Positions 52,439 to 63,055 of a stretch of DNA of 64,000 nucleotides are shown here, one piece after another. The stretch spans positions 2,354,501 through 2,418,500 of the forward strand of contig NZ_CP045571.1 in assembly GCF_009662475.1 (NCBI RefSeq), read 5' to 3'. Each line of letters begins with the position of its first letter. Position 1 is the stretch's first letter. This DNA comes from Acidithiobacillus thiooxidans ATCC 19377. GTDB lineage: Bacteria; Pseudomonadota; Gammaproteobacteria; Acidithiobacillales; Acidithiobacillaceae. Made by a program: the position numbers and the translations under genes. Below the pieces are notes generated by a model. It searched no databases and was not told the origin of the DNA. It was given only the letters and a program-made list of their open reading frames with translations.

Positions 52439-55150
52439 CTACTCCCGGACATCCAGAATAGCCTGCAAAAATTCGTTCAGGGCAAACTCCATAACCCTCC
52501 ATGAACCATGGTCACTGATATTTCTTGCAACGGCACCAAGGGCAAGGTGGTAGGCATCGTGTAATTGTACCAGATGGCTATCGTCTCCATACCCAAAACG
52601 ATGTAATACGCTATGACCGCGACACTGGTGACCATCCGCAAGAGATGCCAGGTCAAGTTGTATCGGATTGATTAGTAGCATATTTTTTATGGCGGTGTGC
52701 GATTTCAATGTGCCAGCATAAAAACCGAGTAGACTGACCGGGCGTATGTCGGTATCCATGACATAACCAGAGAGAAACTGCTGCAGATCGGTCAGCGGCA
52801 AGGGCTTGGATATCGCATATCCCTGTAGATGGGGCACACCGGTCGTGAGCATGGCATCAAGGATGTCTGCGGTTTCCACACCTTCCACTACCAGGTCCAG
52901 TTGCAGCTCTGAGGCTAGGTCCTGAATAGTGCGGACGAAATGCAGGTCTTGTGGTCTTGCCCCAAGAGACCGAACAAAGCCTTGATCTAGTTTGATCTCG
53001 TCAATAGGGAGTTCTTTTAGACGTAAGAGGGAGGCGTAGGCGCTGCCTACGTCATCAAGCGCCAGGCGAATGCCCATTTCTTTGATGCCCTGCAAGACGG
53101 ACAGGGCTACGTTGCGCTCCAGAAAATCGCTGCCCTCCAGAATCTCTAGAGTAATCCGTTGAGGAGCCACCCCACTAGCGCTAATTACTCCTTGCAGGCA
53201 GGGCACACAGCTCCCGCAGAATGACTCCGGGACGACGTTGAAAGATACCCACAATGACCACCCCAGATTATCCAGCTTTTTCAGGTCTTCCAGCGCCTGA
53301 GTGAGGACCATGCTGCTGAGATTGGTCAGATCATCGACCGATAACTGACGCAAAAACTCTGCCGGATACAGGATTCTGCCATCTTCATCCCGCAACCGTG
53401 CCAGCGCTTCCACACCCACCACTTTGCGGCTATCGCCACTCAGAACCGGTTGATACCAGACCTCCATAGCGCCTTCGCTCAAGAGCCGTTGAACTGGCGT
53501 ACGCTGCCGTTCCCGTGCTGCATTTTTTTCATCGAGCACCCAAAAGTGCTCCCTATGCAACTTTTTGGACTTGCTCTCATAGAGGGCGTGGTCGGCGCTG
53601 CGCAGCAGTTGGTCGCCCGTTTCTTCTTTTCCGAAGGGATATAGAGCGATCCCCATACTTCCACTGATCTGGACGATCTCGCCATGGCTCAGTGGGATAG
53701 GGGTATTCATGGCTTCTTCTACCTTGGCAAGGATCGGGGTGAGATCATTCGGTCCAGAGAGATCTTCCACCAGGAGCACGAACTCATCACCTCCCAGGCG
53801 AGCCACAAAGTCCGATTTGCGCAATGCCTCCGGCAATCGTTTCCCCAGGGTCACGAGCACCTCGTCGCCGGCTTCGTGGCCATAGGCGTCGTTAACGGGT
53901 TTAAAGCCGTCCAGATCCAGCATACACACTGCCAGCAGTTTCCCATACCGCTCTGCACGTGGTAAGGCTTGATTCAGTTGTTCTTCCAGAAACCGGCGGT
54001 TTGGTAAATGTGTCAGCATGTCATGGCGCGCCAGAGTTTCAATTTCTGCTTTTGCCTGTTCCAACTCGCGCTGTTCAAAATATCGACTCAGACCCAACCC
54101 CAAGCTGGTAGCTAACTGTTTCAATGTTTCCTGCAATGATCGTGTGAAATGCCGGATTTCTTCGCTCTCGATCACCAACACAACGAAAGGGGTTTCCCCT
54201 CCACCCACAAATACCGGGATGGCCATGACACTGCGGACACGGTCAAATACACCCCGGTCATCCTTGGCATCTTGCGTCAGTGCCAATGAATTTGGATTCA
54301 GCGGGCCTTGTTGAAGTCCTGTACGGACCACCTCACCCGCCACGATGGTGGGACATATTCCTTGCACGGGATATCGTGAGGGTGCAGATCTAGCGGAAAT
54401 TGAATCATCGTCCGTATCGGCCATCGCCTGTATGGTCAAAAACGAGCCTTCCGGCTCTCTGGAAATGACATAAGCCCCGATTGCTTCTGTCTGGTCTACT
54501 ACCTTATCCACCAGCCGTTGGTACATGGCCTGGGGGGCGTCCTGACTCAGGAGATCCTGCTGAACCATCAAGGTGACGACCTGATATTGACGCAGACGTA
54601 TCAATTGGCGGAGCAGGTTGTTGGTAAACCAGCCGACGCCGGCAATCAACAATAGACCAGCTAATAAAATAGGCAATCGTTCCCGTTCGGCCCGCCAGTA
54701 TACCTGACGGACCAACATTGGGGCCCATTGCATATGTAACGTCCCTGGGTGTCCTGGTACAGATATGGCCACCGTGCCGACGGGGAGGTGTGAATGGGGC
54801 TCCGGCGGTGCCCAATAACCACTCTTCCAAGAGGAAATTACCTGGCCTTGCGGATTAGTGAGCAGGACGATATGGGGAGAGTTGGAAAAGTCTGTCTGTA
54901 TAGCTTGCTCCAGCACGGTTGCTTGCCAAAAGGCAAGGGCGAGAAACGCTACGCCCAGTGCTACAAAAAAGATGTTACTCCACCACAGGATCCGCCGGTC
55001 CGATTGGGACTGAAACAGTTCAGATACACTAGACAATAGGACTCGAAGTCGATTAGAAACAGACCACCTTAGTAGTCTGGCTACAGGTTTTTTAAACATT
55101 TTGTCGGGACCCATGTCGTCACTGAGCACGTCGCTTTTTTTGCAACGCAT
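52439..55150 (-). CDS. GGDEF-EAL protein with a C-terminal CZB-like domain
   Basis: 903 residues. Two transmembrane helices enclose a periplasmic sensor part; then a GAF-like region, GGDEF (ARLGGDEFVLLVED, intact) and EAL with VEALARL, ITLEILEGSDF, LALDDVGSAYASL, IDEIKLDQGFV and VVEGVET. The EAL motif itself is diverged (VEALARL for E-x-L), so cyclase activity is more certain than phosphodiesterase. The C-terminus carries His/Cys (DGHQCRGHS ... LHDAYH) like a CZB zinc-binding domain. Makes or degrades cyclic di-GMP. The start is uncertain. Confidence 0.88.
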   Translation of the reverse strand: MRCKKSDVLSDDMGPDKMFKKPVARLLRWSVSNRLRVLLSSVSELFQSQSDRRILWWSNIFFVALGVAFLALAFWQATVLEQAIQTDFSNSPHIVLLTNPQGQVISSWKSGYWAPPEPHSHLPVGTVAISVPGHPGTLHMQWAPMLVRQVYWRAERERLPILLAGLLLIAGVGWFTNNLLRQLIRLRQYQVVTLMVQQDLLSQDAPQAMYQRLVDKVVDQTEAIGAYVISREPEGSFLTIQAMADTDDDSISARSAPSRYPVQGICPTIVAGEVVRTGLQQGPLNPNSLALTQDAKDDRGVFDRVRSVMAIPVFVGGGETPFVVLVIESEEIRHFTRSLQETLKQLATSLGLGLSRYFEQRELEQAKAEIETLARHDMLTHLPNRRFLEEQLNQALPRAERYGKLLAVCMLDLDGFKPVNDAYGHEAGDEVLVTLGKRLPEALRKSDFVARLGGDEFVLLVEDLSGPNDLTPILAKVEEAMNTPIPLSHGEIVQISGSMGIALYPFGKEETGDQLLRSADHALYESKSKKLHREHFWVLDEKNAARERQRTPVQRLLSEGAMEVWYQPVLSGDSRKVVGVEALARLRDEDGRILYPAEFLRQLSVDDLTNLSSMVLTQALEDLKKLDNLGWSLWVSFNVVPESFCGSCVPCLQGVISASGVAPQRITLEILEGSDFLERNVALSVLQGIKEMGIRLALDDVGSAYASLLRLKELPIDEIKLDQGFVRSLGARPQDLHFVRTIQDLASELQLDLVVEGVETADILDAMLTTGVPHLQGYAISKPLPLTDLQQFLSGYVMDTDIRPVSLLGFYAGTLKSHTAIKNMLLINPIQLDLASLADGHQCRGHSVLHRFGYGDDSHLVQLHDAYHLALGAVARNISDHGSWRVMEFALNEFLQAILDVRE

Positions 55151-55261
55151 TGTATGTAAGAGATTTAATTGCTATTCACCAGGTAGAACTATGCCAATAG
55201 CCATTGCGCAAGAGGTGACCACGCCCACCAAGCTCATTGAGCGAAATTGCAGGATACGCGG

Positions 55262-55582
55262 CTACTCCGTTAATGGAACGCCCGATGATTTTCGCTGCCG
55301 GCGGCGAATACTCCGTATTACCAAAACATCCATTATCAGGATGCCAATGATAGTCATCGCCAGAAGGAGGTGAAGCATTATCTCCGATGAAACAGCAGGT
55401 GCTTTAACACCGAGATGAACTAGGTAGTCAAACGGTAGCGGCAAAACCATATTCAGGGCAATGAACGTCAAGGCCCACCACATCAATGTAGACGGATTAC
55501 CCGCTACCGTCCGGTGTATCCGTTTAACGACTATGGTGTCGTTGGTAAATGCTAACAACTTAAAAAGGTTTGCGACGGACAT
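55262..55582 (-). CDS. Small membrane protein, unknown
   Basis: 106 residues, two or three hydrophobic helices (TLMWWALTFIALNMVLPL, MLHLLLAMTIIGILIMDV). TTTGGAG is eight bases before the ATG. No family recognised. Confidence 0.6.
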   Translation of the reverse strand: MSVANLFKLLAFTNDTIVVKRIHRTVAGNPSTLMWWALTFIALNMVLPLPFDYLVHLGVKAPAVSSEIMLHLLLAMTIIGILIMDVLVIRSIRRRQRKSSGVPLTE

Positions 55583-55619
55583 TTCTTAATCTCCAAATTC
55601 AACGAAAAAAATTCAATCG

Positions 55620-55670
55620 TGCCAAATCGCGCCTGTCATTGATCAGTTTTCAGTCGTGATTAGCGTCAAA
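55620..55670 (+). repeat. MITE-like repeat, single end (copy D)
   Basis: TGCCAAATCGCGCCTGTCAT, then TGATCAGTTTTCAG and GATTAGCGTC follow the right-end consensus of copies A-C. Downstream sequence is unrelated, so only one end remains. It lies in the 289-base gap between the small membrane gene and the EAL remnant, which has no other supported feature. Confidence 0.55.
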
Positions 55671-55870
55671 CGAGGATGACAAAAACCAGCTCCATCCCTG
55701 GAGATACTCTCTCCTATATATTTGGCTATGATCAGTTTGCCATAGCATGGAACGAAAAAACCGGGGTCTGTCAAGGTAGTTGTCGTGTCACCCATTTCTT
55801 AAGTGACCTTTTTATCCTGCCGCTGCATTTTGATTGTTCGGATCTTACGCTTGCCGATCCGTGATATTAA

Positions 55871-56032
55871 ATGACCCAACACACGCACGCACCATGGTGG
55901 TCATGGCCCATGACCTCGTCGATTCAAGAGGTCGCGGAGAGCGTTGAGGACCATCAAACGGCAGAGATTCTAAATGCCCTGGGCGTGCAGCATACCCCGG
56001 AGTATCTGTTTGATAAACCCACTTATAAATAA
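55871..56032 (+). pseudogene. EAL-domain C-terminal remnant
   Basis: 53 residues. VAESVEDHQTAEILNALGVQ and PEYLFDKP match the last EAL motifs (vaEGVED...LGv...GYlFgKP) but no EAL core is upstream. The opposite orientation to the three neighbouring signalling genes suggests a separate, deleted gene. Confidence 0.6.
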
Positions 56033-56046
56033 TGAGTTGCAGAGCC

Positions 56047-57042
56047 TCAAGCGGACAAATCCGAATGCATCGTCGATAACGCCTTTCGGAATGCTTCGTG
56101 CTGCTTTTGCAGTGCTTCGCGCAAGGCCGGCAAATCTGGTGAATCTTCTTGCGTCGCCTGCAGGAGCTGAACAGCTAACTGATGAATCTGCTGATGCGGG
56201 ACGGCCAAGTCCTGAAAACCACGAAGGGAAGCAAACTGCATCCGGCCGGTACCATCGTACCATTTCCCCAGACGGCAGGCATGAGAATCCATGGGCAGCG
56301 GCAGGTGATCTGGAGACAGTGCCTGGGTGCCCTTTTCGGATTCGCGCAAGGCCACCTCGACGAAATGCTGGTGCGTCTCCTGTGTCGCTTCAAACTGTAA
56401 TCGCGTGGTCATCTTCCGCAAATGATGCGACTTGTCCAATAAGCGCTGCACGACAGAATCGACGCCAGCCGTCTGCTCCTGAACTGCGCTGTTTTTCTGT
56501 TGCATGGCTTTTCCGGAATCTGCAATCTGTTCCATGCTCTCCCGGATTTCGACGGTTGCTTCCTGAACATGGGCTGCCAAGCTGCGTACTTCATCAGCCA
56601 CCACTGCAAACCCCCGCCCATGTTCTCCTGCCCGCGCTGCCTCAATGGCCGCATTCAAGGCGAGCAGATTGGTTTTATAGGAAATATCCTTGATAGTACC
56701 CACGACCCGACTAATTTCCTGAATCTTTTTGAGCAGCAACTGCACCGAAGACACATTATCCGTAATGGCCGATTTAACCTGACCAGAACTTTGTTGCACT
56801 TCCTGCATGGCTGTTTCAATATCCGCCGCCGCCCCATCCACATTGACGGTAACCGCCCGCAAGTGCTCCACCAGTTGATGGGTTTTTTCCTGTAAACCCA
56901 ATACTCGGGAAATCATGGGTTGCGCGAGGGCTTCAAAGTCGGGGTGCTCAACAAGGATCTGCTCAATACGCGGCCCATCACCTTCCAATTGGGCCTCCAG
57001 ATATTCCAGTAATGCCCGTACTGCCTGACTTTCTTCTGCCAC
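56047..57042 (-). CDS. Soluble chemoreceptor with a CZB domain
   Basis: 331 residues, no transmembrane helix. MCP signalling tip [20 protein letters not shown] and [14 protein letters not shown] are conserved; a CZB zinc-binding domain is at the C-terminus ([40 protein letters not shown]). Such receptors sense hypochlorite, zinc or redox state in the cytoplasm. GTG start with GAGGAGAG before it. Next to two GGDEF-EAL proteins whose C-termini look like relatives of the same domain. Confidence 0.9.
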   Translation of the reverse strand: MAEESQAVRALLEYLEAQLEGDGPRIEQILVEHPDFEALAQPMISRVLGLQEKTHQLVEHLRAVTVNVDGAAADIETAMQEVQQSSGQVKSAITDNVSSVQLLLKKIQEISRVVGTIKDISYKTNLLALNAAIEAARAGEHGRGFAVVADEVRSLAAHVQEATVEIRESMEQIADSGKAMQQKNSAVQEQTAGVDSVVQRLLDKSHHLRKMTTRLQFEATQETHQHFVEVALRESEKGTQALSPDHLPLPMDSHACRLGKWYDGTGRMQFASLRGFQDLAVPHQQIHQLAVQLLQATQEDSPDLPALREALQKQHEAFRKALSTMHSDLSA

Positions 57043-57076
57043 AGTTATCTCTCCTCGCTATTTTTTATCCACTGCA

Positions 57077-57328
57077 TTAAGCACGGTCACTGATCTCAGG
57101 ACCCTGTGGACGGGTAATGTCATGGGTTCTCGCTGCCGACATATCCGGAGCACCAGAGACCCCCGTGCTGCGATCAACGCAATAGCCCAGGAGGGCCTCC
57201 ATGAGGAGGATATCCAGCATCCGTTCCGCCGACAGGCCAGAATCCCCGATCAATAGGGTGAGTACCCTTTTCTGAAAAGGCGTGATGCTTTCTCCGGACA
57301 GGGAATGGATTTTTCTAGCAATCTTCAT
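57077..57328 (-). CDS. Small protein between chemoreceptor and GGDEF-EAL genes
   Basis: 83 residues from the ATG at 57328 (GGGGGG about 10 bases before it). A helical segment ITPFQKRVLTLLIGDSGLSA and ERMLDILLMEALLGYCVD, then a disordered tail. No family recognised; the gene pattern suggests a shared transcript with the chemoreceptor. Confidence 0.5.
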   Translation of the reverse strand: MKIARKIHSLSGESITPFQKRVLTLLIGDSGLSAERMLDILLMEALLGYCVDRSTGVSGAPDMSAARTHDITRPQGPEISDRA

Positions 57329-57394
57329 CTGGCATACCCCCCATGATCGTCCCACGCAGACCGTTTCCTTTGAGGCCCGGTAAAGAGCACCCAC

Positions 57395-60300
57395 CTACCG
57401 AACATGGGGATGCCCCAGAAAGCGGTGTAACACATCTATCAGCTGGGCATTGGTTTCCAGCAGCTCCTGAGCTAATTGCCGCGCTTGCGGACTGCCCGGT
57501 GGACCGACATGATCTCTTAGCAGTTGGTGCAGGCGGTGATGGAGCTGATCCACGTCGACCGGCAAAGCGGCGCGGTCGGGCAGCTGGTTCAACCACAGGG
57601 CCAGATGACAATGTTCTGCATCATCACGACCCAAGATCCGCTCCGGCAGACAGCCCTTCCCCTGGAGGTACTGAATGGATTCTTGTACGCGTATCTGGTG
57701 CGCGCCCAACAGCCCTGTATCCGTGATACCCATGAGGTGATTGCGTGGTGCAGCAGAATTACCGATGTAATTTATTATGTTAAACGCCTTTACCCAGGCT
57801 GGCACGGCCTCTGCGGGCATCGGTTTGGCAAACAGATAGCCCTGCAGGGCCGGGCAGTCCAGAGCCTCCAGCAACTGTAAATGCCCGACGGTTTCCACGC
57901 CTTCGGCAATGACCTCCAGACCCAGCATGCGGGCGGTCTTTACGACGCCAGCAACAATGGCAAAGTCACGAGGATCATTGAGCATGTCCAGGACAAAACT
58001 CTGGTCAATCTTGATGGTCTGGGCAGGCAGTTTCTGCAGATAGCTCAAGGAGGCATTCCCCGTTCCGAAATCATCCAGGGCGATGCGTAGACCCAGGGCA
58101 TTACAGTGCTGGAGTGTTTCCTGAGCCTTCTGAAAATCCAGCATGGGGGCACTTTCGGTGACTTCAATTTCGCAATACGCCGGGGCTATCCCGGGATGTG
58201 CAGCCAGAGCGCACTGCAAGTCATTCAGAAACTCGGGATCCAGCAGATGCCGGGCGCTGATATTCAGCGACAGGCGTAAGGGAAGCCCGGCCTGGTGCCA
58301 CTGTTCTCCCTGGGACAGGACCGCATCCAATACAAAGCAGCCAATCCGACGGGCCAGGCGGGGATGGTCCAGCGCTTCGGCGAACACAGCGGGCGTGAGC
58401 AGCCCCCGTTGGGGATGCTGCAAGCGGATCAGGGCCTCAAAACCAATCACGCCCTGCTCCGGTGACGCAGAAGGGGCAGGCCGGGTCACTACCGGCTGGT
58501 AGTACATGACCAAGTTCTGGGCTTCAAGCGCTTCCTGGGTCATCGCCAACATCTCCATCAGCTGTTCTTGTTCAACATCCAGGGTTTTTTCATAAAAACA
58601 ATACTGATTGCGACCCCGGGCTTTGGCCGCGTAAAGCGCGAGATCCGCATGCCGCAATATCTGCGGGGCATCACCCGTATCCCCGGGGAGAATCGTCCAT
58701 CCGATACTGGCTGAGACGTTCGCCACCTGCGTGTCCATCTCAATAGGCTGGTTCAACGCCTGGATCAGCCGGTGGGCGAGATGCTGGGCGTCTTCCAGAT
58801 CGTGCATATGGGGCAGCAGCAGCCCGAACTCATCCCCGCCCAGGCGGCTGACGCTATCTTCAGGCCGCAGCGTTTCACGGACCCGTTGTGCTACCGTACA
58901 AAGCAGTTGATCCCCTTGGTCGTGTCCCCAGCGATCATTGACCTGTTTGAATCCATCCAGATCGAGAATGCCAACCAGGAGGAGGTCTCCCGGCAGGGGC
59001 TGCGTCTCTGTGGCCTGGCGGAGCTGCTCCAGAAACCACTTGCGGTTGGGCAAGCCGGTCAAATCATCGTGATGCGCCTGATAAGCCAGGTGCTCGGTCA
59101 AACGACGCCGTTCCGTGACATCATGAAAGACCAGTACGGCGCCCAACACCTGACCATCCCGTCCGTGAATCGGTGCTGCAGAATCTTCAATGGCGATCTC
59201 CTGACCATCCGCGCGCAGGAGAACCGTATGGTTGGCCAGCCCCACGATCCGGCCTTCCTGCAAGACTCTGCGGATGGGGTTTTCTACCGGAAGGTGATCC
59301 CCCTCATGGGCAATGTGGAAAACCGTTTCGAGCGGTTTCCCCAGAAGGTCTGAGCGTGCAGAACCCAGCATGGATTCAGCTACGGGATTGATATCTGTGA
59401 CCCGACCTTGGGTGTCGGTCGTTATCACCCCGTCACCAATGGAATGGAGGGTGACTTCCGCCCGCTCCTTGGCCTCCCACAACCTCAGATCATGGGCCGA
59501 TCTTTCACGCTGCCGGTCTTCGCCGATGCGGCGAAAGGTCCAATAGCCGAAGGTAGAAAGCAGCAGCAGAGCCAGCATGGCCGCCAAAGGTCCGGTCATC
59601 CGATTCCACCAGGCGGCCAGCAGAAAGGAACGTGGCAGCCCCACACCGGCTACCAGCGGATAGCCTCGCACCTGGTTCCAGGCCCCGAGACGCCATTGAT
59701 TGAACGCCGTAGCCAGGCCATAAAAGCTGGCAGAGCGGGCCTGGGGGTGCGCCCGGATGGACTGGACGGCAATGCCGTTTTGGCGTGTACCAAAGGGGCT
59801 TTGTGTGGGCAGCGGATAGAGGCTTTCCAGAAAGCCATCCCGGCGCAGCAGAAAGACCGAACTCAAGGCAGGAAGCTGCAGATTGTGCCAAAAAGGGAAT
59901 TGGCCGTGCTGCAAGGGCAGCAGGGCCACCATGTTGGTCACTACGGAATGTCGGTAGGGGATCCCTTGTGCCCCCAGGAAAAGCGGTACCACCCAGTGTG
60001 GATGTTGGGGGTGTTCCGGATTACGCACCGCCAAAGGAGGACCGACGCAAAGGTCGGAAGCCTGTCTACAACGCTGGATCAGTTGCCGCTGCTGGTCCGT
60101 AATCCGGGATCGGGCATCCGGCGATGCCGGAAGTGAAAGCAAGGTCCGCAGCAGTCCCTTGTCCATCCCGGCAGCCACCACTCCGTCACCTGCCGTACGC
60201 ACACCGACACTGTTGAAATCGGGATTGAGGACCAGGTAGTCCTGCAATTTTTCGTGAATCGCCAGAGGCGTGCCATCGGCTCCTGTGCCCGTGTCCTGAC

Positions 60301-60493
60301 CCAGCATGGCCAATGAAGACTGGGTCCCCTTGAGAAATAAATGCGTGCCATCCGCCACAGCGGCTGCCAGCACCCGCAAGTTGGTGCTGTATTCCTGACA
60401 AACATCCTGCCATGTTTCATAAGCCAGGCCTTCTCCAGCCAGCACCACAATGACCACAAACAAAAGCCAGGCACGCAATAACCAGGGTAGCAT
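57395..60493 (-). CDS. PAS-GGDEF-EAL protein with a C-terminal CZB-like domain
   Basis: 1032 residues. A signal/membrane helix, a large periplasmic sensor (roughly 30-300), a second helix (LAAMLALLLLSTFGYWTF), PAS (HSIGDGVITTDTQGRVTDIN), GGDEF (SRLGGDEFGLLLPH) and EAL (FEALIRLQHPQRGLL, EIEVTESAPMLD, IALDDFGTGNASLSYL, TIKIDQSFV, VIAEGVETV), then a C-terminal CZB-like part (HCHLALWLNQ, HHRLHQLL). Both catalytic centres look intact. The ATG at 60493 has AAGGTGG about 11 bases before it. Confidence 0.9.
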   Translation of the reverse strand: MLPWLLRAWLLFVVIVVLAGEGLAYETWQDVCQEYSTNLRVLAAAVADGTHLFLKGTQSSLAMLGQDTGTGADGTPLAIHEKLQDYLVLNPDFNSVGVRTAGDGVVAAGMDKGLLRTLLSLPASPDARSRITDQQRQLIQRCRQASDLCVGPPLAVRNPEHPQHPHWVVPLFLGAQGIPYRHSVVTNMVALLPLQHGQFPFWHNLQLPALSSVFLLRRDGFLESLYPLPTQSPFGTRQNGIAVQSIRAHPQARSASFYGLATAFNQWRLGAWNQVRGYPLVAGVGLPRSFLLAAWWNRMTGPLAAMLALLLLSTFGYWTFRRIGEDRQRERSAHDLRLWEAKERAEVTLHSIGDGVITTDTQGRVTDINPVAESMLGSARSDLLGKPLETVFHIAHEGDHLPVENPIRRVLQEGRIVGLANHTVLLRADGQEIAIEDSAAPIHGRDGQVLGAVLVFHDVTERRRLTEHLAYQAHHDDLTGLPNRKWFLEQLRQATETQPLPGDLLLVGILDLDGFKQVNDRWGHDQGDQLLCTVAQRVRETLRPEDSVSRLGGDEFGLLLPHMHDLEDAQHLAHRLIQALNQPIEMDTQVANVSASIGWTILPGDTGDAPQILRHADLALYAAKARGRNQYCFYEKTLDVEQEQLMEMLAMTQEALEAQNLVMYYQPVVTRPAPSASPEQGVIGFEALIRLQHPQRGLLTPAVFAEALDHPRLARRIGCFVLDAVLSQGEQWHQAGLPLRLSLNISARHLLDPEFLNDLQCALAAHPGIAPAYCEIEVTESAPMLDFQKAQETLQHCNALGLRIALDDFGTGNASLSYLQKLPAQTIKIDQSFVLDMLNDPRDFAIVAGVVKTARMLGLEVIAEGVETVGHLQLLEALDCPALQGYLFAKPMPAEAVPAWVKAFNIINYIGNSAAPRNHLMGITDTGLLGAHQIRVQESIQYLQGKGCLPERILGRDDAEHCHLALWLNQLPDRAALPVDVDQLHHRLHQLLRDHVGPPGSPQARQLAQELLETNAQLIDVLHRFLGHPHVR

Positions 60494-60727
60494 CGGTATC
60501 AATCCACCTTGGAGAAGCGGACATCATGAGTAAGCACTTTCTACGGCATCCTTTCACATGCACGAGTAATGTTTCATAAATAGTACAGGTTGGGGAATTT
60601 ACCACGAAACCCGCCGCACCTTATCCTGCGTTTCTGCAGTAATTGTCATACAGGCTTTTGCAAAACCAGGGGGGACGCGGTGCTCCACTCGTTGCGGTAA
60701 CAATAAATCCATACCGGCGCTTAGCGC

Positions 60728-61111
60728 TTAGTCCGTTATTTCCGTGGCATATAGGTAAAGGGCATGGCGCGCCAGGCGGCCTACCGAACTGGGATGACCA
60801 CTCAAAAGCCGCCACTGACGCAACGCCCAAAAGCGGTTTTGGGCGATTCCGCGACCCAGGTACAGGGCCTTGCCATAGTAGTAGCGTGACCAGCGACATC
60901 CATGAGGAAAGGCGGCACACCAGCAGGCAACTGCCCGTTCCGGCTCTTTCGTGCGAAACCAGTAGACCCCCAGGTAACGCTGGGCATTGACATGCCCAGC
61001 GCACGCCCGTCGCTCAAGGGTGGCTAAGGCCGTCGCATCGCCTTTGCGCGCATGGTAAAGGAGCCCGCGTATTTCAGTGTCGCTATACTTGGTGATCAAG
61101 TTGCTGCTCAT
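60728..61111 (-). CDS. Sel1-repeat-like protein
   Basis: 127 residues. Short helical repeats typical of Sel1-like proteins: DATALATLERRACAGHVNAQ, RYLGVYWFRTKEPERAVACW and YYYGKALYLGRGIAQNRFWA. GGAGG lies 12 bases before the ATG at 61111. Function unknown. The gaps 60503-60727 and 61112-61432 hold nothing supported. Confidence 0.65.
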   Translation of the reverse strand: MSSNLITKYSDTEIRGLLYHARKGDATALATLERRACAGHVNAQRYLGVYWFRTKEPERAVACWCAAFPHGCRWSRYYYGKALYLGRGIAQNRFWALRQWRLLSGHPSSVGRLARHALYLYATEITD

Positions 61112-61432
61112 GCCATCAGAGTGCCTCCATGAGGTAGCGGTAGCGGTTTCTATAGGCAAAGAGGACTGTCAGTTTGCCCTCTCCGTCTAACTTCATGACG
61201 CCGGCACTTTCCAGGAATAGCCCCCTATGATGTTTCTCATCATACTGCCCAAACCTGAGGCATTAGCCACGGTAAATTTTCTCTAATTGTAACTAACTGA
61301 TTATCAAGTGTAATGTTGCATTCTTATGTCTTGGAGTCAGTCAGTATGTACTGGTACCCTCCGGCTGATCCCCGGAGTGAGGCAGATCAGATTGTTTGCA
61401 CGCTTGGGGCATGACTCTGTTAAACAAATCAA
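61112..61432. other. Intergenic stretch left of the insertion sequence
   Basis: About 320 bases; only a short CTCCGG/CCGGAG hairpin near 61359 is seen. Sequence next to the element's left end (ATCAA) does not match the TTTAT duplication on the right side. Confidence 0.4.
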
Positions 61433-63055
61433 CCTAAAAACAGCAGTTTCCCCTGCTGAAATGACCTTATCCATCTGATAGGATGAGGTTTTCCCTGATG
61501 ATGGAGGTTCACCCGATGGGTGAAGCAGAAAAACACCCGCAGAAGGCTATTCCGGCGGCGGTGCAGACCATGATAGTAGACACCCTGGGCGGTCGTATTC
61601 AGGTATCCTGGGACCAGGAATCTGCGGCAACGCTCATGGGCTAGATGGTGTTTTTTGCCGCCTATCTGGAGACCACGGGTCTGTTTGACACTCGGGTGGA
61701 AGAGAGTCCCTTGCACTACACCAGCCCCAATGCCCCACAGAAACAGGACGTGCTGGGGGCCTTGTTCCTCTCTATTCTGGCGGGTCACCGCCGCTATGCC
61801 CATGTTACGGGATTACGCAGTGATGGCGTGAGTCCCAATATTCTGGGGATGGACAAGATCGTCAGTGAAGATGCCCTACGCCGGGCGTTAGGCAAAATCC
61901 CCGAAGCCGAAGGGACGGAATGGATGCGCAAGCATCTGTTCAAAAGCGTGGTGGCCGCCTGCCAGACCCCCTGGATTCTGGATATCGATACGACCGTCAA
62001 GCCCCTGTTCGGGCATCAGGAAGGCGCGGAAGTGGGCTACAATCCGCACAAGCCCGGACGTCCCTCCCATGCCTATCACGCCTACTGGATAGGCAACCTG
62101 CGTTTGCTGCTGGATGTAGAAGTGACGGCGGGGAATACCACCGCGTCCAATCATGCCCAGCCCGGCTTGAATCGCGTCCTGGATGCCCTGCGCGCTGAAC
62201 AGCGTCCCTATCTGGTCCGTGGCGACTGCGGCTTTGGCAATGATGCCGTGATTCGGGAAATGGAGTCCCGGCAGCAACCGTACCTGTTCAAATTGCGCCA
62301 GTCCTCGCGTGTGAAGCGCCTGCTACAGCGCGTTTTTACCCGCCGGGACTGGATAGATGCGGGACAAGGCTGGGAAGGCCGTGAGGATACGATCCAATTG
62401 GCGGGTTGGGCGCAAAGTCGTCGGGTCGTCATCCTGCTGCGCTTGCTGAAGGAAAACCTGATCGCCACCCGGGAACAGCGCGGTCAACTGGCCTTTGCCT
62501 TTGTGGACCGACGCCAGACCAAGGTCTATGAATATGCCGTCTTGGTGACCGATCTCTCCGAAGGCGTTTTGAGTGTCGCACAGCTGTATCGTGACCGGGC
62601 AGATGCTGAGAACGGCTTTGACGAACTCAAGAATCAATGGGGATGGGGTGTGGCTACACCACCCGGGATCTGGCGCGTTGCCGACTTTCTGCGCGCGCCG
62701 TGGGGCTGATCTACAACTGGTGGAGCGGGTATACCCGGCTGGCCTTCCCGGAAATGCGGGAGGAGGCTATCACCAGTCGCCCAATACTGTTGTCCGCCAT
62801 CGGCCGGAGCACCAAACACGTGGGACAGACCCATCTGTATTTGATCCCGATGCACGCCGCACAAAAAAAGATCGAACGCGGAATCGAAAATATTTGCAAT
62901 GGGTTAAAGACCATCCAGCAGACTGCGGAACGGTTGCTGGGAGCAAATCCTTGGGACCTTCTTGTCAGCTACATCGTCGCCCAAATTACCCAAAAACCAT
63001 GGGTGCCACCCGGGGCTTTCCCAGCCCTTGTCGGACCGTAACTGCTTTTTCTAGG
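61433..63055 (+). mobile_element. IS1380-type insertion sequence, degenerate
   Basis: 1623 bases. Ends CCTAAAAACAGCAGTT (61433) and, inverted, CCTAGAAAAAGCAGTTA (63055) are imperfect inverted repeats. One transposase gene fills the element. The right flank TTTAT is duplicated at 63886-63890 next to a second left end, but the left flank is unrelated, so the element's left side was rearranged after insertion. Confidence 0.8.
61516..63041 (+). pseudogene. IS1380-family transposase with amber codon and frameshift
   Basis: The protein starts MGEAEKHPQKAIPAAVQTMI, hits an in-frame TAG at 61642 (family position Gln, ATLMG-TAG-MVFFAAYL), continues through the DDE core (ILDIDTTVKPLFGH, YLVRGDCGFGNDAV, DRADAENGFDELKNQWGWG) and shifts frame near 62647 before GYTTRDLARCRLSARAVGLI. 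One base is missing there. Without both repairs it is not functional. Confidence 0.85.

Noticed and set aside
55676-55864. 62-codon rightward frame
   Set aside because: Starts in the repeat end, has no ribosome site and no motif.
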